Shown here: positions 51,279-60,458 of the stretch, one piece after another
Position numbering within the stretch: position 1 is the first letter of the stretch
Layout: each line of letters starts with the position of its first letter
Source of the DNA: an uncultured Dorea sp.
GTDB lineage: Bacteria; Bacillota_A; Clostridia; Lachnospirales; Lachnospiraceae
Assembly: GCA_910578865.1 (NCBI GenBank)
Contig: CAJTRM010000009.1
Location: 1 to 64,000, forward strand
Reading direction: 5' to 3'
Length of the DNA: 64,000 bases
Translations under genes and position numbers: made by a program
The notes under the pieces: generated by a model
Seen by the model: only the letters and a program-made list of their open reading frames with translations
Database searches by the model: none
What the model was told of the DNA's origin: nothing

Positions 51279-52682
51279 TTATAGCTTCCATATCCCTACT
51301 GTCACGATCGTCATATCGTCCACCGGAGTTTCCTGGCTCCATTCCAGTACGTGCTCCAAAAGGTGATGGGCCAGTTCTTTCGGATTTACAATATTGGTCT
51401 CCTCAATAAAAGTACTCATAATATTCTCCTGCTCCCCTGCCGGAAGGGCGTCCATGACACCGTCCGTAACCATAATGACAAAATCTCCGGAATCCAGTTC
51501 TTTTTTCGTTACGTCAATTTCAATCTCCTGCAAGACACCGATCGGGAGAGTAGCAGAACTGATCTTCTCCACCTCTCCCTTTTTCTTGATAAATGTAGTG
51601 GATGCCCCGGCCTTTACAAACTCACATGAGCCATTATAGAGATCGAACAGACTGACATCCACCGTGCAGAACCTTACGTCCTCCCGTCCGATCACCAGCG
51701 CCGTATTCATCATCTGGATAGCTGTTTTCACAGGGAACCCCGCATCCAGAAGTTCTTCCAGCATCTCTACTACCATAGTGCTCTCCTTAAATGCATCTTC
51801 CCCGGACCCCATACCGTCCGATAACGCAACGCCTTTTTTTCCGCCGGGAAGATCCGTCATCAGGAACGTATCCCCGGATATCATGTCACAGTCCTTCCCA
51901 ATCCTTGCCACCCCCTGAAGAGTGTGGAATTTGGCTCCCTCCACACACGCAACTGTGCTGTACTCTTCCCCAAGGATTGGCCTTTCCCCCTGTTGGGGCG
52001 TCATAACGCGTCCAACGCAGCGGCCTACTTCCGCAGCCATTTCTTTTGTCACAATACAATGCCCTTTTACGGCCTTTACTGTAAGATGGATTTCATATTT
52101 TCCCTGAGGTGTGATATAAAAAACACAGGACAGCATTTTTACTCCGTGTTTTTTGAGATGCAGCTTCAATTTCTTTTCCAGATGATCATCCTCGAAAATA
52201 CCTGCATCCAGCTCCCGGGTAGTATACTGTATCATCCTCGCGAAGCTTTTGATCTGCCCCACATACCCTTCGCGGTTCTGCACGATCTTATTGTTCCACA
52301 TCAAAATCTGTTTGGCATTTTCAAACACTTCAAGAGTTTCTCTCAAAAACCGGGGCGCCATGAGGCACTGCTTCTGCAGCTTCCGCTTTAGTTCCACATT
52401 AATCTCTGCACCATAATCTTCTACCGTATACAAAATCTCACACAGCATCTGATAAGTAGTTATTTTATTTTCTCCCAGACACTCCTCTTTCCGTTCACAG
52501 CCTTCGCATACTTTACCTGTAACCTTTTGAAACATATTTTCCAGTTCTTCTTTGGAAAATGTTCCCTTATACCCTTCCAGTGTTAAAAATGTTTTGGACA
52601 GATGGATCAGGGAATCTGCAAACTTGTCCATCTGCATGACATACGGATTTAAAAAAACCCCTTTTTCTTTTATTTCCGCCAT
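51279..52682 (-). CDS. SpoIIE-like PP2C phosphatase without membrane domain
   Basis: 467 residues. The C-terminal PP2C domain (about 260-465) has GVALSDGMGSGEDAFKES, GASTTFIKKKGEVEKIS and VIMVTDGVMDAL. The N-terminal part (about 1-240) resembles SpoIIE regulatory region II with CEGCERKEEC, but the ten-helix membrane domain found in Bacillus SpoIIE (about 820 residues) is missing. It likely dephosphorylates SpoIIAA to activate SigF, but from the cytoplasm. It precedes tilS, as spoIIE does in Bacilli. Confidence 0.85.
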   Translation of the reverse strand: MAEIKEKGVFLNPYVMQMDKFADSLIHLSKTFLTLEGYKGTFSKEELENMFQKVTGKVCEGCERKEECLGENKITTYQMLCEILYTVEDYGAEINVELKRKLQKQCLMAPRFLRETLEVFENAKQILMWNNKIVQNREGYVGQIKSFARMIQYTTRELDAGIFEDDHLEKKLKLHLKKHGVKMLSCVFYITPQGKYEIHLTVKAVKGHCIVTKEMAAEVGRCVGRVMTPQQGERPILGEEYSTVACVEGAKFHTLQGVARIGKDCDMISGDTFLMTDLPGGKKGVALSDGMGSGEDAFKESTMVVEMLEELLDAGFPVKTAIQMMNTALVIGREDVRFCTVDVSLFDLYNGSCEFVKAGASTTFIKKKGEVEKISSATLPIGVLQEIEIDVTKKELDSGDFVIMVTDGVMDALPAGEQENIMSTFIEETNIVNPKELAHHLLEHVLEWSQETPVDDMTIVTVGIWKL

Positions 52683-52722
52683 ACGCTTCTCCCTTTTTAC
52701 ATATTTCTCTTAAAAATACAAA

Positions 52723-52750
52723 AAGCTTTAGAATTTTCATTCTAAAGCTT
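52723..52750 (-). terminator. Terminator after the DivIC/FtsB gene
   Basis: A perfect 12-bp stem, AAGCTTTAGAAT-TTTC-ATTCTAAAGCTT. On the minus strand TTTTTGTATTTTT follows. Confidence 0.88.
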
Positions 52751-52769
52751 GTCATCTGTACTTTATGTA

Positions 52770-53093
52770 TTATTTGGCCTTGAATATGATCTCGTTCTGA
52801 TACACCAGCCCTAACTTCTCTCTGGCTACCTCCTCAATATATTCGTCTGTACCCACATATCCTTCCAGGTCATCGATCTCGGAAGCCCTTGCCTTTTCCT
52901 GTTCAATCTGCTCCTCGAGCTCCTGCTCCTGTGCCCGGTATGCCTTTTCCTTTGCCCGGAGTGTCACAGAATTTGCGGACACCACCGCAATCAACATCAA
53001 AATTACTGCGCTGATAGCTAGTACGCTCCTCTTATGATTCTGTACCGGCTTACCCTGCCGCTTCACGCGCTCCTTGTTCTTCTTTTTATTCAT
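52770..53093 (-). CDS. Septum formation initiator (DivIC/FtsB family)
   Basis: 107 residues. A basic cytoplasmic N-terminus, one transmembrane helix (about 24-42, VLAISAVILMLIAVVSANS), a coiled coil (KEKAYRAQEQELEEQIEQEK) and the C-terminal YIEEVAREKLGLVYQNEI motif of the family. Links divisome parts outside the membrane. Last gene of the yab cluster, followed by a strong terminator. Confidence 0.9.
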   Translation of the reverse strand: MNKKKNKERVKRQGKPVQNHKRSVLAISAVILMLIAVVSANSVTLRAKEKAYRAQEQELEEQIEQEKARASEIDDLEGYVGTDEYIEEVAREKLGLVYQNEIIFKAK

Positions 53094-53169
53094 AATTATT
53101 TATCCACCCTTATATCTGCAAATGTGCAGGATTTTCCCCTTAATATCATACATCATATCTTCTTTTTTT

Positions 53170-53508
53170 TCATTTCGCAAGTTTTTCAGAAGATTTATTT
53201 CTCTTCCTCTCGTAGATTTTTTTCCGTGTCTTTTCAATCTTCCAGAGGATAATCGATGAAACAACCGCTCCCAGTACAATACCTAGTACAAAATACCAGC
53301 GGACGCTACCATCACTTGTATGGTAAATCTGCACAAACAGATAAACTGCAGCGCCGATCCAAAACAGCATATCCTCAATCTCAACTGCATAAAGGCTGTG
53401 TCTGACAATGCTCCTGAAACAACAAATGCAGCGGTATGACAAACGGACGACAGCGCCTGCTATCACTGCCAGCAAAAATATCATAACCTCTTCTCTTATT
53501 TCCAGCAT
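53170..53508 (-). CDS. yabQ: Spore cortex biosynthesis protein YabQ
   Basis: 112 residues from ATG 53508 (MLEIREEVMIFLLAVIAGAV), the usual YabQ start, overlapping the yabP end by a few bases. Several transmembrane segments and the LWKIEKTRKKIYERK basic tail are typical. In Bacillus YabQ is needed for cortex formation and sits with YabP in the forespore outer membrane. SD is weak, as expected with translational coupling. Confidence 0.8.
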   Translation of the reverse strand: MLEIREEVMIFLLAVIAGAVVRLSYRCICCFRSIVRHSLYAVEIEDMLFWIGAAVYLFVQIYHTSDGSVRWYFVLGIVLGAVVSSIILWKIEKTRKKIYERKRNKSSEKLAK

Positions 53509-53515
53509 CGCAGTT

Positions 53516-53800
53516 CTACCTGAACAGCTTAGAAAACAGATTATCCGCCTGTTTTCCGCCTGCATGTATTTCAGAATAGGCAATACTGTCAATATTTCCC
53601 GACATATCCACCTCACCCTTCTCAAGGCTCAGTTTATTCACATGCAGATCCGTTCCCTTCACCATCATCATGCCCTGTTCTGTCTCCAGCAAAATCTCAT
53701 TCAGATCAAAGGAAAGTACGTCTATCACCCCGGTTACCAGACTTGTCTTCCGGTTATTTACGACCAGTTTATGATTTTTCTGTGTCGTTCTCTCTTCCAT
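53516..53800 (-). CDS. yabP: Sporulation protein YabP
   Basis: 94 residues from ATG 53800: MEERTTQKNHKLVVNNRKTS followed by LVTGVIDVLSFDLNEILLET and a short beta-rich domain (VKGTDLHVNKLSLEKGEVDM). YabP-type fold, paired with YabQ. Preceded by AAGAAAGG about 11 bases away. Confidence 0.85.
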   Translation of the reverse strand: MEERTTQKNHKLVVNNRKTSLVTGVIDVLSFDLNEILLETEQGMMMVKGTDLHVNKLSLEKGEVDMSGNIDSIAYSEIHAGGKQADNLFSKLFR

Positions 53801-53848
53801 ACCATCACAACCTTTCTTAATAATCATATGAAGGGTTGTTTCTTTTTA

Positions 53849-54088
53849 TTACAAATATTTGAACAAGTTCCCCGCTTCTTCCTTTTTGGTCGTTTCCTTG
53901 ATGTCCAGCACTTCTACCCTGACCGACTTTGTCCCGAACTGAATTTCTATAACGTCCCCGATCCTGACCTTGACGGATGCCTTCGCCACATTTCCGTTCA
54001 CAAGGACTCTCCCTGCATCGCACGCTTCGTTAGCCACAGTCCGTCTTTTGATCAGGCGGGAAACCTTTAAAAATTTGTCCAATCTCAT
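53849..54088 (-). CDS. rqcP: S4-domain RNA-binding protein RqcP (YabO/Hsp15-like)
   Basis: 79 residues. MRLDKFLKVSRLIKRRTVAN and CDAGRVLVNGNVAKASVKVR form the S4 RNA-binding fold. In Bacillus RqcP works with RqcH in ribosome-associated quality control. ATG 54088 was chosen because the longer frame crosses the hup terminator. Upstream of yabP as in Bacilli. Confidence 0.9.
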   Translation of the reverse strand: MRLDKFLKVSRLIKRRTVANEACDAGRVLVNGNVAKASVKVRIGDVIEIQFGTKSVRVEVLDIKETTKKEEAGNLFKYL

Positions 54089-54112
54089 ATCTTTCACCCG
54101 TTCCTTTCCGCA

Positions 54113-54152
54113 AACACAAAAAGGACGGAAAGCGCATTGACTGCCTCCGTCC
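54113..54152 (-). terminator. Terminator after hup
   Basis: On the minus strand GGACGGA (54152-54146) pairs with TCCGTCC (54129-54123) and is followed by TTTTTGTGTTTG. Confidence 0.75.
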
Positions 54153-54224
54153 GTAAAAATTATCCGCGCTATGTTTTCACCAAATAACATTAGCCGCAAG
54201 ACTATTATACCATTTCATTTCCGA

Positions 54225-54500
54225 TTATGCGTTAACAGCATCCTTTAACGCTTTTCCTGCTTTAAATTTTGGAGCCTTGCAAGCTGCAATCTTCATAGTC
54301 TTTCCAGTCTGAGGATTCCTTCCCTCTCTTGCCGATCTCTGGCTTACTTCAAATGTACCGAAACCTACTAACTGGATCTTATGGTCTTTCTTTAATTCTT
54401 CTGTTACTACATCAACAAAAGCCTTTAATGCTTTTTCTGAATCTTTCTTTGACAATTCTGCTCTGTCAGCAATAGCTGCAACTAATTCTGTTTTGTTCAT
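54225..54500 (-). CDS. hup: HU-family DNA-binding protein
   Basis: 91 residues. MNKTELVAAIADRAELSKKD and GFGTFEVSQRSAREGRNPQT followed by GKTMKIAA are the classic HU arms. Nucleoid protein that bends and compacts DNA. Own promoter at 54592-54620 and terminator just after, so monocistronic. SD GAGGAGGAAATTATCC is strong. Confidence 0.96.
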   Translation of the reverse strand: MNKTELVAAIADRAELSKKDSEKALKAFVDVVTEELKKDHKIQLVGFGTFEVSQRSAREGRNPQTGKTMKIAACKAPKFKAGKALKDAVNA

Positions 54501-54591
54501 GGATAATTTCCTCCTCTTGTTTAACTATAGAATCCTCAAATCATTCTATTTTGATGGCTGCATGTCCCCACGCGTATTCACCCTATTCATT

Positions 54592-54620
54592 GTTATACCT
54601 GTTTTCCCTATGTTTGTCAA
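54592..54620 (-). promoter_or_regulatory. hup promoter
   Basis: Minus strand TTGACA (54620-54615), 17 bases, TATAAC (54597-54592). The leader to ATG 54500 is about 85 bases. Confidence 0.75.
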
Positions 54621-54684
54621 GGTTTTTTACAAGTTTGCTCCCATTTACCGGGGTTTTGACATTTTTTACCACTTATAAAATTCT

Positions 54685-55701
54685 TTATAAATGAAACTCA
54701 AAGATATTCTCCAAAAATCTTTCTTTTTCTTTTGTCTGAAAAATTGCCGTCTGCAGTTTCTCAATACTTTTTATGGAAATCCATGCCTTATTAGAGTGAT
54801 AGTAGGAGCTTGCGATCTTCCAGAATTTCTCCGGATATGCCAGCCGGATCTTCATATATTCCATCTCTTCTTCCGACAACGGCTTAATTGCCGAGTAGGC
54901 ATTCAGTATATTGTCTCCGAGCCTTTCTTTCCACCCATGTTTTTCCATTATTTTCCTCAGGAAGTAATACAGATCCTCCACCTGGACATCCCGCTTAAAT
55001 TTCCCGAAATTTGTCGTAGCTTCTACTCCCGGCCTGTACTCTTCTCTCTGCATCAGGATATTATGATAATTATATTCCCCATGAGTCATGCAGTAGTTTT
55101 CTGCACTTTCCTGATACAGCCTGTCATAGCCGGAATGCTCTAACAAATCTTCTGCTGCGTCTGCCCACTGGTACATCTGATCAAAGCATTTCAAAAAAGC
55201 AAATTCAAACTCTCCCTTCGGAGACTGGCCGCGCATAAACCTGCGGACTTTTTTCAACTCTCTGCCATGCCTTAAATACACTTCTTTCATATGCTCTGAC
55301 AGCGGTACCTTCTGCTCCAGGTTCTTTTTCATGATCACATGAAGCTTTGCCAGATTCCCTGCCGCCTCCAAAAGCTCCGGAGTTTTCCTGATATCACACT
55401 CACGCCCCTGGAACCAGCGTTTTAATATATATTTACTCCCATCCTCCAGACAAACAATAGTATTCCCTGATCTGTCCGGAATCATACGGTCAATATTTTC
55501 GTATCCCTGTTTTGCCAGATGTTCATGTAGCTCACAAAGCACAGGAATACGATTTTCCGATACTGACACCTCCTTTAGCAGAAACAGCCCCTGCTTTGTG
55601 TCGCATAAAACAGCACCCCTCGTCTTGCGGGTGCTGATTACGTCAATATTATACTGATCTAAAATATTTCGTTCATATTCCTGCATATCTTTCCCCTGCA
55701 C
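54685..55701 (-). CDS. CotS-family spore coat / kinase-fold protein
   Basis: 338 residues of the CotS/CotI group, related to aminoglycoside phosphotransferases. KYILKRWFQGRECDIRKTPE, LAKLHVI, MTHGEYNYHNILMQ (HGDxxxxN-like motif, with Glu for Asp) and VEDLYYFLRKIMEKH are visible. The HGE variant suggests altered catalysis. Expected in spore coat assembly under mother-cell control. ATG could be 55701 or 55686. Confidence 0.82.
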   Translation of the reverse strand: MQGKDMQEYERNILDQYNIDVISTRKTRGAVLCDTKQGLFLLKEVSVSENRIPVLCELHEHLAKQGYENIDRMIPDRSGNTIVCLEDGSKYILKRWFQGRECDIRKTPELLEAAGNLAKLHVIMKKNLEQKVPLSEHMKEVYLRHGRELKKVRRFMRGQSPKGEFEFAFLKCFDQMYQWADAAEDLLEHSGYDRLYQESAENYCMTHGEYNYHNILMQREEYRPGVEATTNFGKFKRDVQVEDLYYFLRKIMEKHGWKERLGDNILNAYSAIKPLSEEEMEYMKIRLAYPEKFWKIASSYYHSNKAWISIKSIEKLQTAIFQTKEKERFLENIFEFHL

Positions 55702-55770
55702 TTTACTTTACATATTCTTTCTAAACGTATGTTAAAAACAGGGAAAATATGAGTTATGGAGAGCTCTTTT

Positions 55771-57108
55771 TTAAAAATCCTCCTTAACCCGCTTTAGCAA
55801 TTCTTCTTTTACATTCAGCTTCGGATCCTCAATCACAGCATCCAGAAGCTCTGTAAGCTTCTCTCCGATCTCCTTCCCCGGACTCATTCCGGCGCTGATC
55901 AGGTCTCTGCCGCTTACAGCAAGTGTTTTCAATGACACACACTGTCCGGCCTCTGTAATCTCATGATACAACTGCTCTATGTCATCCAGATTCTTTATCT
56001 TTTCCTCTCTTTGATACAGGCTCTGTGCAAGCACATCCGCACGGCGCACCTCCATATAGCAGGGAAACAGCTCTTCACCGACTCTGGCCATCATGCGCCG
56101 GACATTGCGCGATGTCGCAGGCATACGGTAATCATGGCACCGCACCAGCTGCGATACCTTACGCAAAGTATCATTATCGAACTTCAGTCTTCTTAATACC
56201 TGCCGTGCGATCTCCTCGCTCTTGGCAGCATGCTTTTTAAAATGTGCGACACCGTCGGCATCCACCGTCTTAAGCGCCGGCTTCCCCATATCATGAAGAA
56301 GCATAGTCAGCCTCAGCACTTTGTCGGCCCGGATATTCTGAAGGGCGCACAGCGTATGGTCTCCTACACTGTACATATGGTGGGGCGTCTCCTGCCCGGT
56401 CGCCATAAGCCTGTCAAATTCCGGCAGAAACTGCCCGGTTATTCCAAGTTCCCAGGCAGTCCTTAAAAGCTCCGGATGATCAGATACCAGCATCTTTACA
56501 AACTCGGCCTGAATCCGCTCCGCACTGATCTGCCGGAGCGTCGGAGCCAGCTCTCTCATTGCTTCTCTTGTGGTGTCTTCAATCTTAAAATCAAGCTGCG
56601 CGGCAAAACGTACCCCCCGCAGAATACGGAGTGCATCTTCCCGAAACCGTTCTTTGGCCGTTCCGACACAGCGTATGATTCCGCTGTTCAGATCCTCTGT
56701 CCCTCCGAAAATATCCACCAGGCCTTCTTTTTCATTATATGCCATCGCATTGATGGTAAAATCCCGGCGGAGCAGATCTTCCCTTAAGTTCCTTGTAAAT
56801 ACTACTTCCTTCGGATGCCGGCTGTCCTCATATTCGCCGTCAATACGGTAGGTTGTCACCTCAAATCCCTCATGATCCAGAAGCACCGTCACTGTTCCGT
56901 GCTCAATTCCTGTATCAAAGGTCCTGTGAAACAGCGCTTTTATCTCTTCCGGTTTCGCTGATGTGGTAATGTCCCAGTCTCCGGGCGTTCTTCCGAGCAT
57001 AGAATCTCTGACACATCCCCCCACCGCATAGGCCTCATAGCCATTCATCTGAAGAGTCGTAATAATCTTATGCACTTTTTCGGGCAATTCTATTTTCAGG
57101 ATATCCAC
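55771..57108 (-). CDS. cca: CCA tRNA nucleotidyltransferase (poly(A) polymerase family, HD domain)
   Basis: 445 residues from GTG 57108, with AGGAG 11 bases upstream; the longer GTG frame (57120) abuts that SD. Nucleotidyltransferase head GGCVRDSMLGRTPGDWDITT, RRDFTINAMAYN, RILRGVRFAAQLDFKIE; then the HD phosphohydrolase domain (LRLTMLLHDMGKP). Adds or repairs the tRNA 3' CCA end. Immediately downstream of proS, probably cotranscribed from the T-box promoter. Confidence 0.94.
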   Translation of the reverse strand: MDILKIELPEKVHKIITTLQMNGYEAYAVGGCVRDSMLGRTPGDWDITTSAKPEEIKALFHRTFDTGIEHGTVTVLLDHEGFEVTTYRIDGEYEDSRHPKEVVFTRNLREDLLRRDFTINAMAYNEKEGLVDIFGGTEDLNSGIIRCVGTAKERFREDALRILRGVRFAAQLDFKIEDTTREAMRELAPTLRQISAERIQAEFVKMLVSDHPELLRTAWELGITGQFLPEFDRLMATGQETPHHMYSVGDHTLCALQNIRADKVLRLTMLLHDMGKPALKTVDADGVAHFKKHAAKSEEIARQVLRRLKFDNDTLRKVSQLVRCHDYRMPATSRNVRRMMARVGEELFPCYMEVRRADVLAQSLYQREEKIKNLDDIEQLYHEITEAGQCVSLKTLAVSGRDLISAGMSPGKEIGEKLTELLDAVIEDPKLNVKEELLKRVKEDF

Positions 57109-57132
57109 AAGCCAAAACACTCCTATAAATAT

Positions 57133-58572
57133 TTAGTAAGATTTGCCCCAGTATGCCATATGCTTCGCTGGCTTTCCGCACCAGATACATTTGTCTGATA
57201 TCATTTCCTCATCCTCGATCAGACATCTGGTTGCAGCCCCGCCGGTCACATATTTAACCTCGCCTTCGCATTCCGGATCTCCGCACCAGCAGGCCTTCAC
57301 AAATCCACGATTTGCCTTGAACTTCTCTTCCATCTCTTTCATATCCGTCGCAGAATCAATATGGTTGTCCAGGAAGGCCTTCGCCTTATCATACATATCT
57401 TTCTGCTCCTGCTCTAAGATCTCACGCAGCTTTACAGCAATCTCGTCCATAGGAACAACCGTCTTTTCACGATTGTCGCGGCGCACAACAATCACCTGAT
57501 TGTTTTCAATATCCTTTGGCCCGATCTCAATACGTGTAGGAATACCGAGAATCTCCTGCTCAGCAAATTTCCATCCGGGGCTCTTCTCAGAATCATCAAT
57601 CCTTACTCTGTAGCCAGCCTTTTTAAGTTCATCCATCAATGCATAAGCCTTGTCAAGTACACCCTCCTTATGCTGGGCGATCGGAATGATCCTGCATTCA
57701 ACAGGTGCAACATGCGGAGGCAGCACAAGCCCGTCGTCATCTCCGTGAACCATGATCAGTGCACCGATGCTTCTTGTGGACCAGCCCCATGAAGTCTCAT
57801 ATACACTTTGAGGTTCATTATTTTTGTCAATATATTTAATACCGAACGCATCCGGGAACCCGCTGCCGAAGAAATGGCTCGTCGCAGACTGCAGTGCCTT
57901 CCCGTCGTGCATGAGAGCCTCAACGGTATAAGTATCCTGCGCTCCTGCAAACTTCTCGTGTTCTGCCTTCCTTCCGGATACATATGGAATTGCCAGTGTC
58001 TCTCTGTAACAATCCTCATACACATGGAACATCTGGATCGTACGCTCCTCTGCTTCCTCATAGGTTGCATGGATCGTATGTCCTTCCTGCCACAGAAATT
58101 CTCTTGAACGAAGGAAAGGCCTCGTGGTCTTCTCCCAGCGAAGCACAGAGTTCCACTGGTTCCATACCTTCGGAAGATCTCTGTAGGATTTTACCGTCCT
58201 TGCCCAAAGATCACAGAATAACGTCTCAGACGTAGGACGGATACACAGTCTTTCCTGCAGCCTCTCCATGCCTCCGTGCGTTACCCAGGCAACCTCCGGG
58301 GCAAAGCCGTCCACATGGTCTGCTTCCTTCTCAAGCAGGCTCTCGGGAATCAGCAGAGGCAGAGATACATTTTCCACGCCTGTTTCTTTAAAGCGCCTGT
58401 CCAGATCTGCCTGGATCAGTTCCCAGATTGCATATCCGTTCGGCAGATAGTTAAGACATCCCTTAACACTTGAATAATCACACAGATTTGCTTCACGCAC
58501 AACGTCCGTATACCACTGTGCAAAGTTTTCATCACGAGGTGTAATATTTTTTACTAATTTTTCCTTTGCCAT
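57133..58572 (-). CDS. proS: Prolyl-tRNA synthetase, archaeal/eukaryotic-type short form
   Basis: 479 residues. Class II motifs: RPTSETLFCDLWARTV, FLRSREFLWQEGHTIH (motif 2) and the GWSTRSIGALIMVHGDD region (motif 3). The C-terminal zinc domain shows CWCGDPECEG and CIWCGKPAKHMAYWGKSY, the usual KSY end. Lacks the YbaK editing insert of bacterial-type ProRS. Controlled by a T-box leader. Confidence 0.96.
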   Translation of the reverse strand: MAKEKLVKNITPRDENFAQWYTDVVREANLCDYSSVKGCLNYLPNGYAIWELIQADLDRRFKETGVENVSLPLLIPESLLEKEADHVDGFAPEVAWVTHGGMERLQERLCIRPTSETLFCDLWARTVKSYRDLPKVWNQWNSVLRWEKTTRPFLRSREFLWQEGHTIHATYEEAEERTIQMFHVYEDCYRETLAIPYVSGRKAEHEKFAGAQDTYTVEALMHDGKALQSATSHFFGSGFPDAFGIKYIDKNNEPQSVYETSWGWSTRSIGALIMVHGDDDGLVLPPHVAPVECRIIPIAQHKEGVLDKAYALMDELKKAGYRVRIDDSEKSPGWKFAEQEILGIPTRIEIGPKDIENNQVIVVRRDNREKTVVPMDEIAVKLREILEQEQKDMYDKAKAFLDNHIDSATDMKEMEEKFKANRGFVKACWCGDPECEGEVKYVTGGAATRCLIEDEEMISDKCIWCGKPAKHMAYWGKSY

Positions 58573-58671
58573 GTCTCTTTTCTCCTTCTCTTTTTAAGCA
58601 CATTTGTGCGGAACTCATTGCTCCGCAGGATCTCTCACCAAGAGCGCATTATTAAGCATTTTATATCATAC

Positions 58672-58919
58672 AAAAACGCCGACCCCTGCGCTCCCTAAAA
58701 AGGGACCGAAAAGCTCGGCGGTACCACCCTAGTTAACTGCAGGCTCTCCCGCAGTTCTCTCCATTCGCCGTTAACGCCGGCCAAAACGCTGCATTTTCAT
58801 ACAGAGGCTCCAAGGCCGGTTCCACATAAGTTCCAGGCAGGAATCTCACACCATATGATCCCCTCTCTGAGCCAGCTTACATGTACTAATCCTCTTCGCA
58901 GCCAAAAAATATTGAATTA
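58672..58919 (-). promoter_or_regulatory. T-box leader of proS
   Basis: On the minus strand the conserved T-box AGGGTGGTACCGC (58730-58718) is followed by a terminator: CGCCGA / TCGGCG with inner TCCC/GGGA and then TTTTT (58676-58672). Upstream is a Stem I with the AGTA and AGAGAGGGG features. A Pro codon (CCG in GGAACCGGCC, or CCT just after) fits the specifier; which one is used is not resolved. Confidence 0.9.
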
Positions 58920-58925
58920 ATCGTA

Positions 58926-58954
58926 ATTCTAATCTATCAATTTTCATTTGTCAA
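58926..58954 (-). promoter_or_regulatory. proS operon promoter
   Basis: Minus strand TTGACA (58954-58949), 17 bases, TAGAAT (58931-58926). Confidence 0.8.
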
Positions 58955-58966
58955 GGGAGAAACTGC

Positions 58967-59012
58967 AAAAAAGTGCCGCCCGGCAGCCATAAAAACGGCC
59001 GCCAGACGGCAT
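58967..59012 (-). terminator. Terminator after spoVG
   Basis: On the minus strand GCCGTCTGGCGGCC and GGCTGCCGGGCGGC pair as a long imperfect stem, followed by ACTTTTTTGC. It ends just before the proS promoter. Confidence 0.75.
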
Positions 59013-59028
59013 TCCTTTCAGATATTTT

Positions 59029-59301
59029 TTACATTTCAACCGGTCTGTTCAACGCCTCTTCGTACTTCTCGAGGATGATGCCCTGGATGCGTTCTCTTGT
59101 CCCTGAGTTAATTGGATGTGCGATATCCCGATACTCTCCATCCAAAGCCTTCTTACTGGGCATAGCAATAAAAAGTCCTTTCTCGCCCTCAATAACTTTG
59201 ATATCATGTACTACAAACTCGTCGTCCATTGTAATTGATACCACTGCTTTTAATTTGCCCTCTTTTTCCACTTTCCGCACACGTACATCTGTAATCTGCA
59301 T
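59029..59301 (-). CDS. spoVG: SpoVG RNA/DNA-binding regulator
   Basis: 90 residues from ATG 59301: MQITDVRVRKVEKEGKLKAV, then MDDEFVVHDIKVIEGEKGLF and the C-terminal helix SGTRERIQGIILEKYEEAL. SpoVG binds nucleic acid and tunes sporulation, septation and virulence genes. The longer frame upstream (59340) is unlikely since the family starts at MQITDV. SD AGAGG is unusually close to this ATG. Confidence 0.95.
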   Translation of the reverse strand: MQITDVRVRKVEKEGKLKAVVSITMDDEFVVHDIKVIEGEKGLFIAMPSKKALDGEYRDIAHPINSGTRERIQGIILEKYEEALNRPVEM

Positions 59302-59339
59302 TTCCTCTTTTGCCCCTTTCCTACTTACGAGCAGCCGCA

Positions 59340-60458
59340 CTACAGTGCATACCTCTCGTTCTTTTCCACAACTACTTTCACACCATTTTCCCCGATGTGC
59401 CGTGTATTTGCTCTGATTGTATCACGGCTCTCTACAATACAGTTTTCAATATACGTATTGTCCCCCAGGTAGACGTCATTCAGAATAATTGAATTTTTAA
59501 TCACACAATTATTTCCGACAAAGGTCTTCTTGAAAAGAATCGAATTCTCCACTGTTCCGTTAATAATACTTCCACTTGCAACAAGGCTGTTCTTTACAAC
59601 TGCGCCGGGGTTGTATTTTGCCGGCGGCAGATCGCTGACTTTTGAGTATACTTCGGGATGTCTCTTGAAGAAATAGTTTCTTACCTCCGGTTTCAGGAAA
59701 TCCATATTTGTCCGATAATATGCGTCCACCGTTGATATGCTGCTCCAGTAATCTTTTATTTTATAGCCGTATATTTTTTTCAGATTTTTATATCTGATCA
59801 AAATATCGGTTACAAAATCATGTCTGTCCTCTTCTGCGCAGTGTTCAATCATCTCAATCAGCAGTCTCCTGCGAATAATATAAATTCCTGTTGAGATCGT
59901 ACTTCCATGTGCCACCATCGGTTTTTCCTCGAACTCCTCGATGCGCATAGATTCACTCATTTTTAATACTCCAAAACGACTTGCGTCCTCATTGTCATTC
60001 AGTTCTTTACACACAACTGTAATATCTGACTTCTTTGCGATATGATATTCCAGCACTTTATTATAGTCCATCTTGTAAACCGCATCCCCGGACGTAATAA
60101 TGACATAAGGTTCATGACATTTTTTCAGGAAATCCAGATTCTGATGGATGGCATCTGCCGTTCCTCTGTACCAGTATCCGTTGTCCGCCGTAATGGTGGG
60201 CGTAAACACATACAACCCGCCCTGCTTTCTTCCGAAATCCCACCACTTGGAAGAATTCAGATGTTCATTCAATGAACGTGCATTATACTGTGTAAGTACA
60301 GCAACCTTCTGAATATGAGAATTGGACATATTACTCAGGGCAAAATCAATTGCCCGGTAGCTGCCCGCCACAGGCATAGCCGCTACGGCTCTCCTGCGGG
60401 TCAGTTCCCGCATCCTGTTACTGTTTCCGCCTGCCAAAATAATCCCTACTGCCCTCAT
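59340..60458 (-). CDS. glgD: GlgD subunit of ADP-glucose pyrophosphorylase
   Basis: 372 residues. Nucleotidyltransferase start GIILAGGNSNRMRELTRRRA diverges from the catalytic GGxGxRL-Lx2 motif, as in non-catalytic GlgD subunits, and a C-terminal left-handed beta helix (ILFKKTFVGNNCVIKNSIIL) follows. It makes GlgC more active in the heteromer. Its ATG overlaps the glgC stop by 4 bases. Confidence 0.93.
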   Translation of the reverse strand: MRAVGIILAGGNSNRMRELTRRRAVAAMPVAGSYRAIDFALSNMSNSHIQKVAVLTQYNARSLNEHLNSSKWWDFGRKQGGLYVFTPTITADNGYWYRGTADAIHQNLDFLKKCHEPYVIITSGDAVYKMDYNKVLEYHIAKKSDITVVCKELNDNEDASRFGVLKMSESMRIEEFEEKPMVAHGSTISTGIYIIRRRLLIEMIEHCAEEDRHDFVTDILIRYKNLKKIYGYKIKDYWSSISTVDAYYRTNMDFLKPEVRNYFFKRHPEVYSKVSDLPPAKYNPGAVVKNSLVASGSIINGTVENSILFKKTFVGNNCVIKNSIILNDVYLGDNTYIENCIVESRDTIRANTRHIGENGVKVVVEKNERYAL

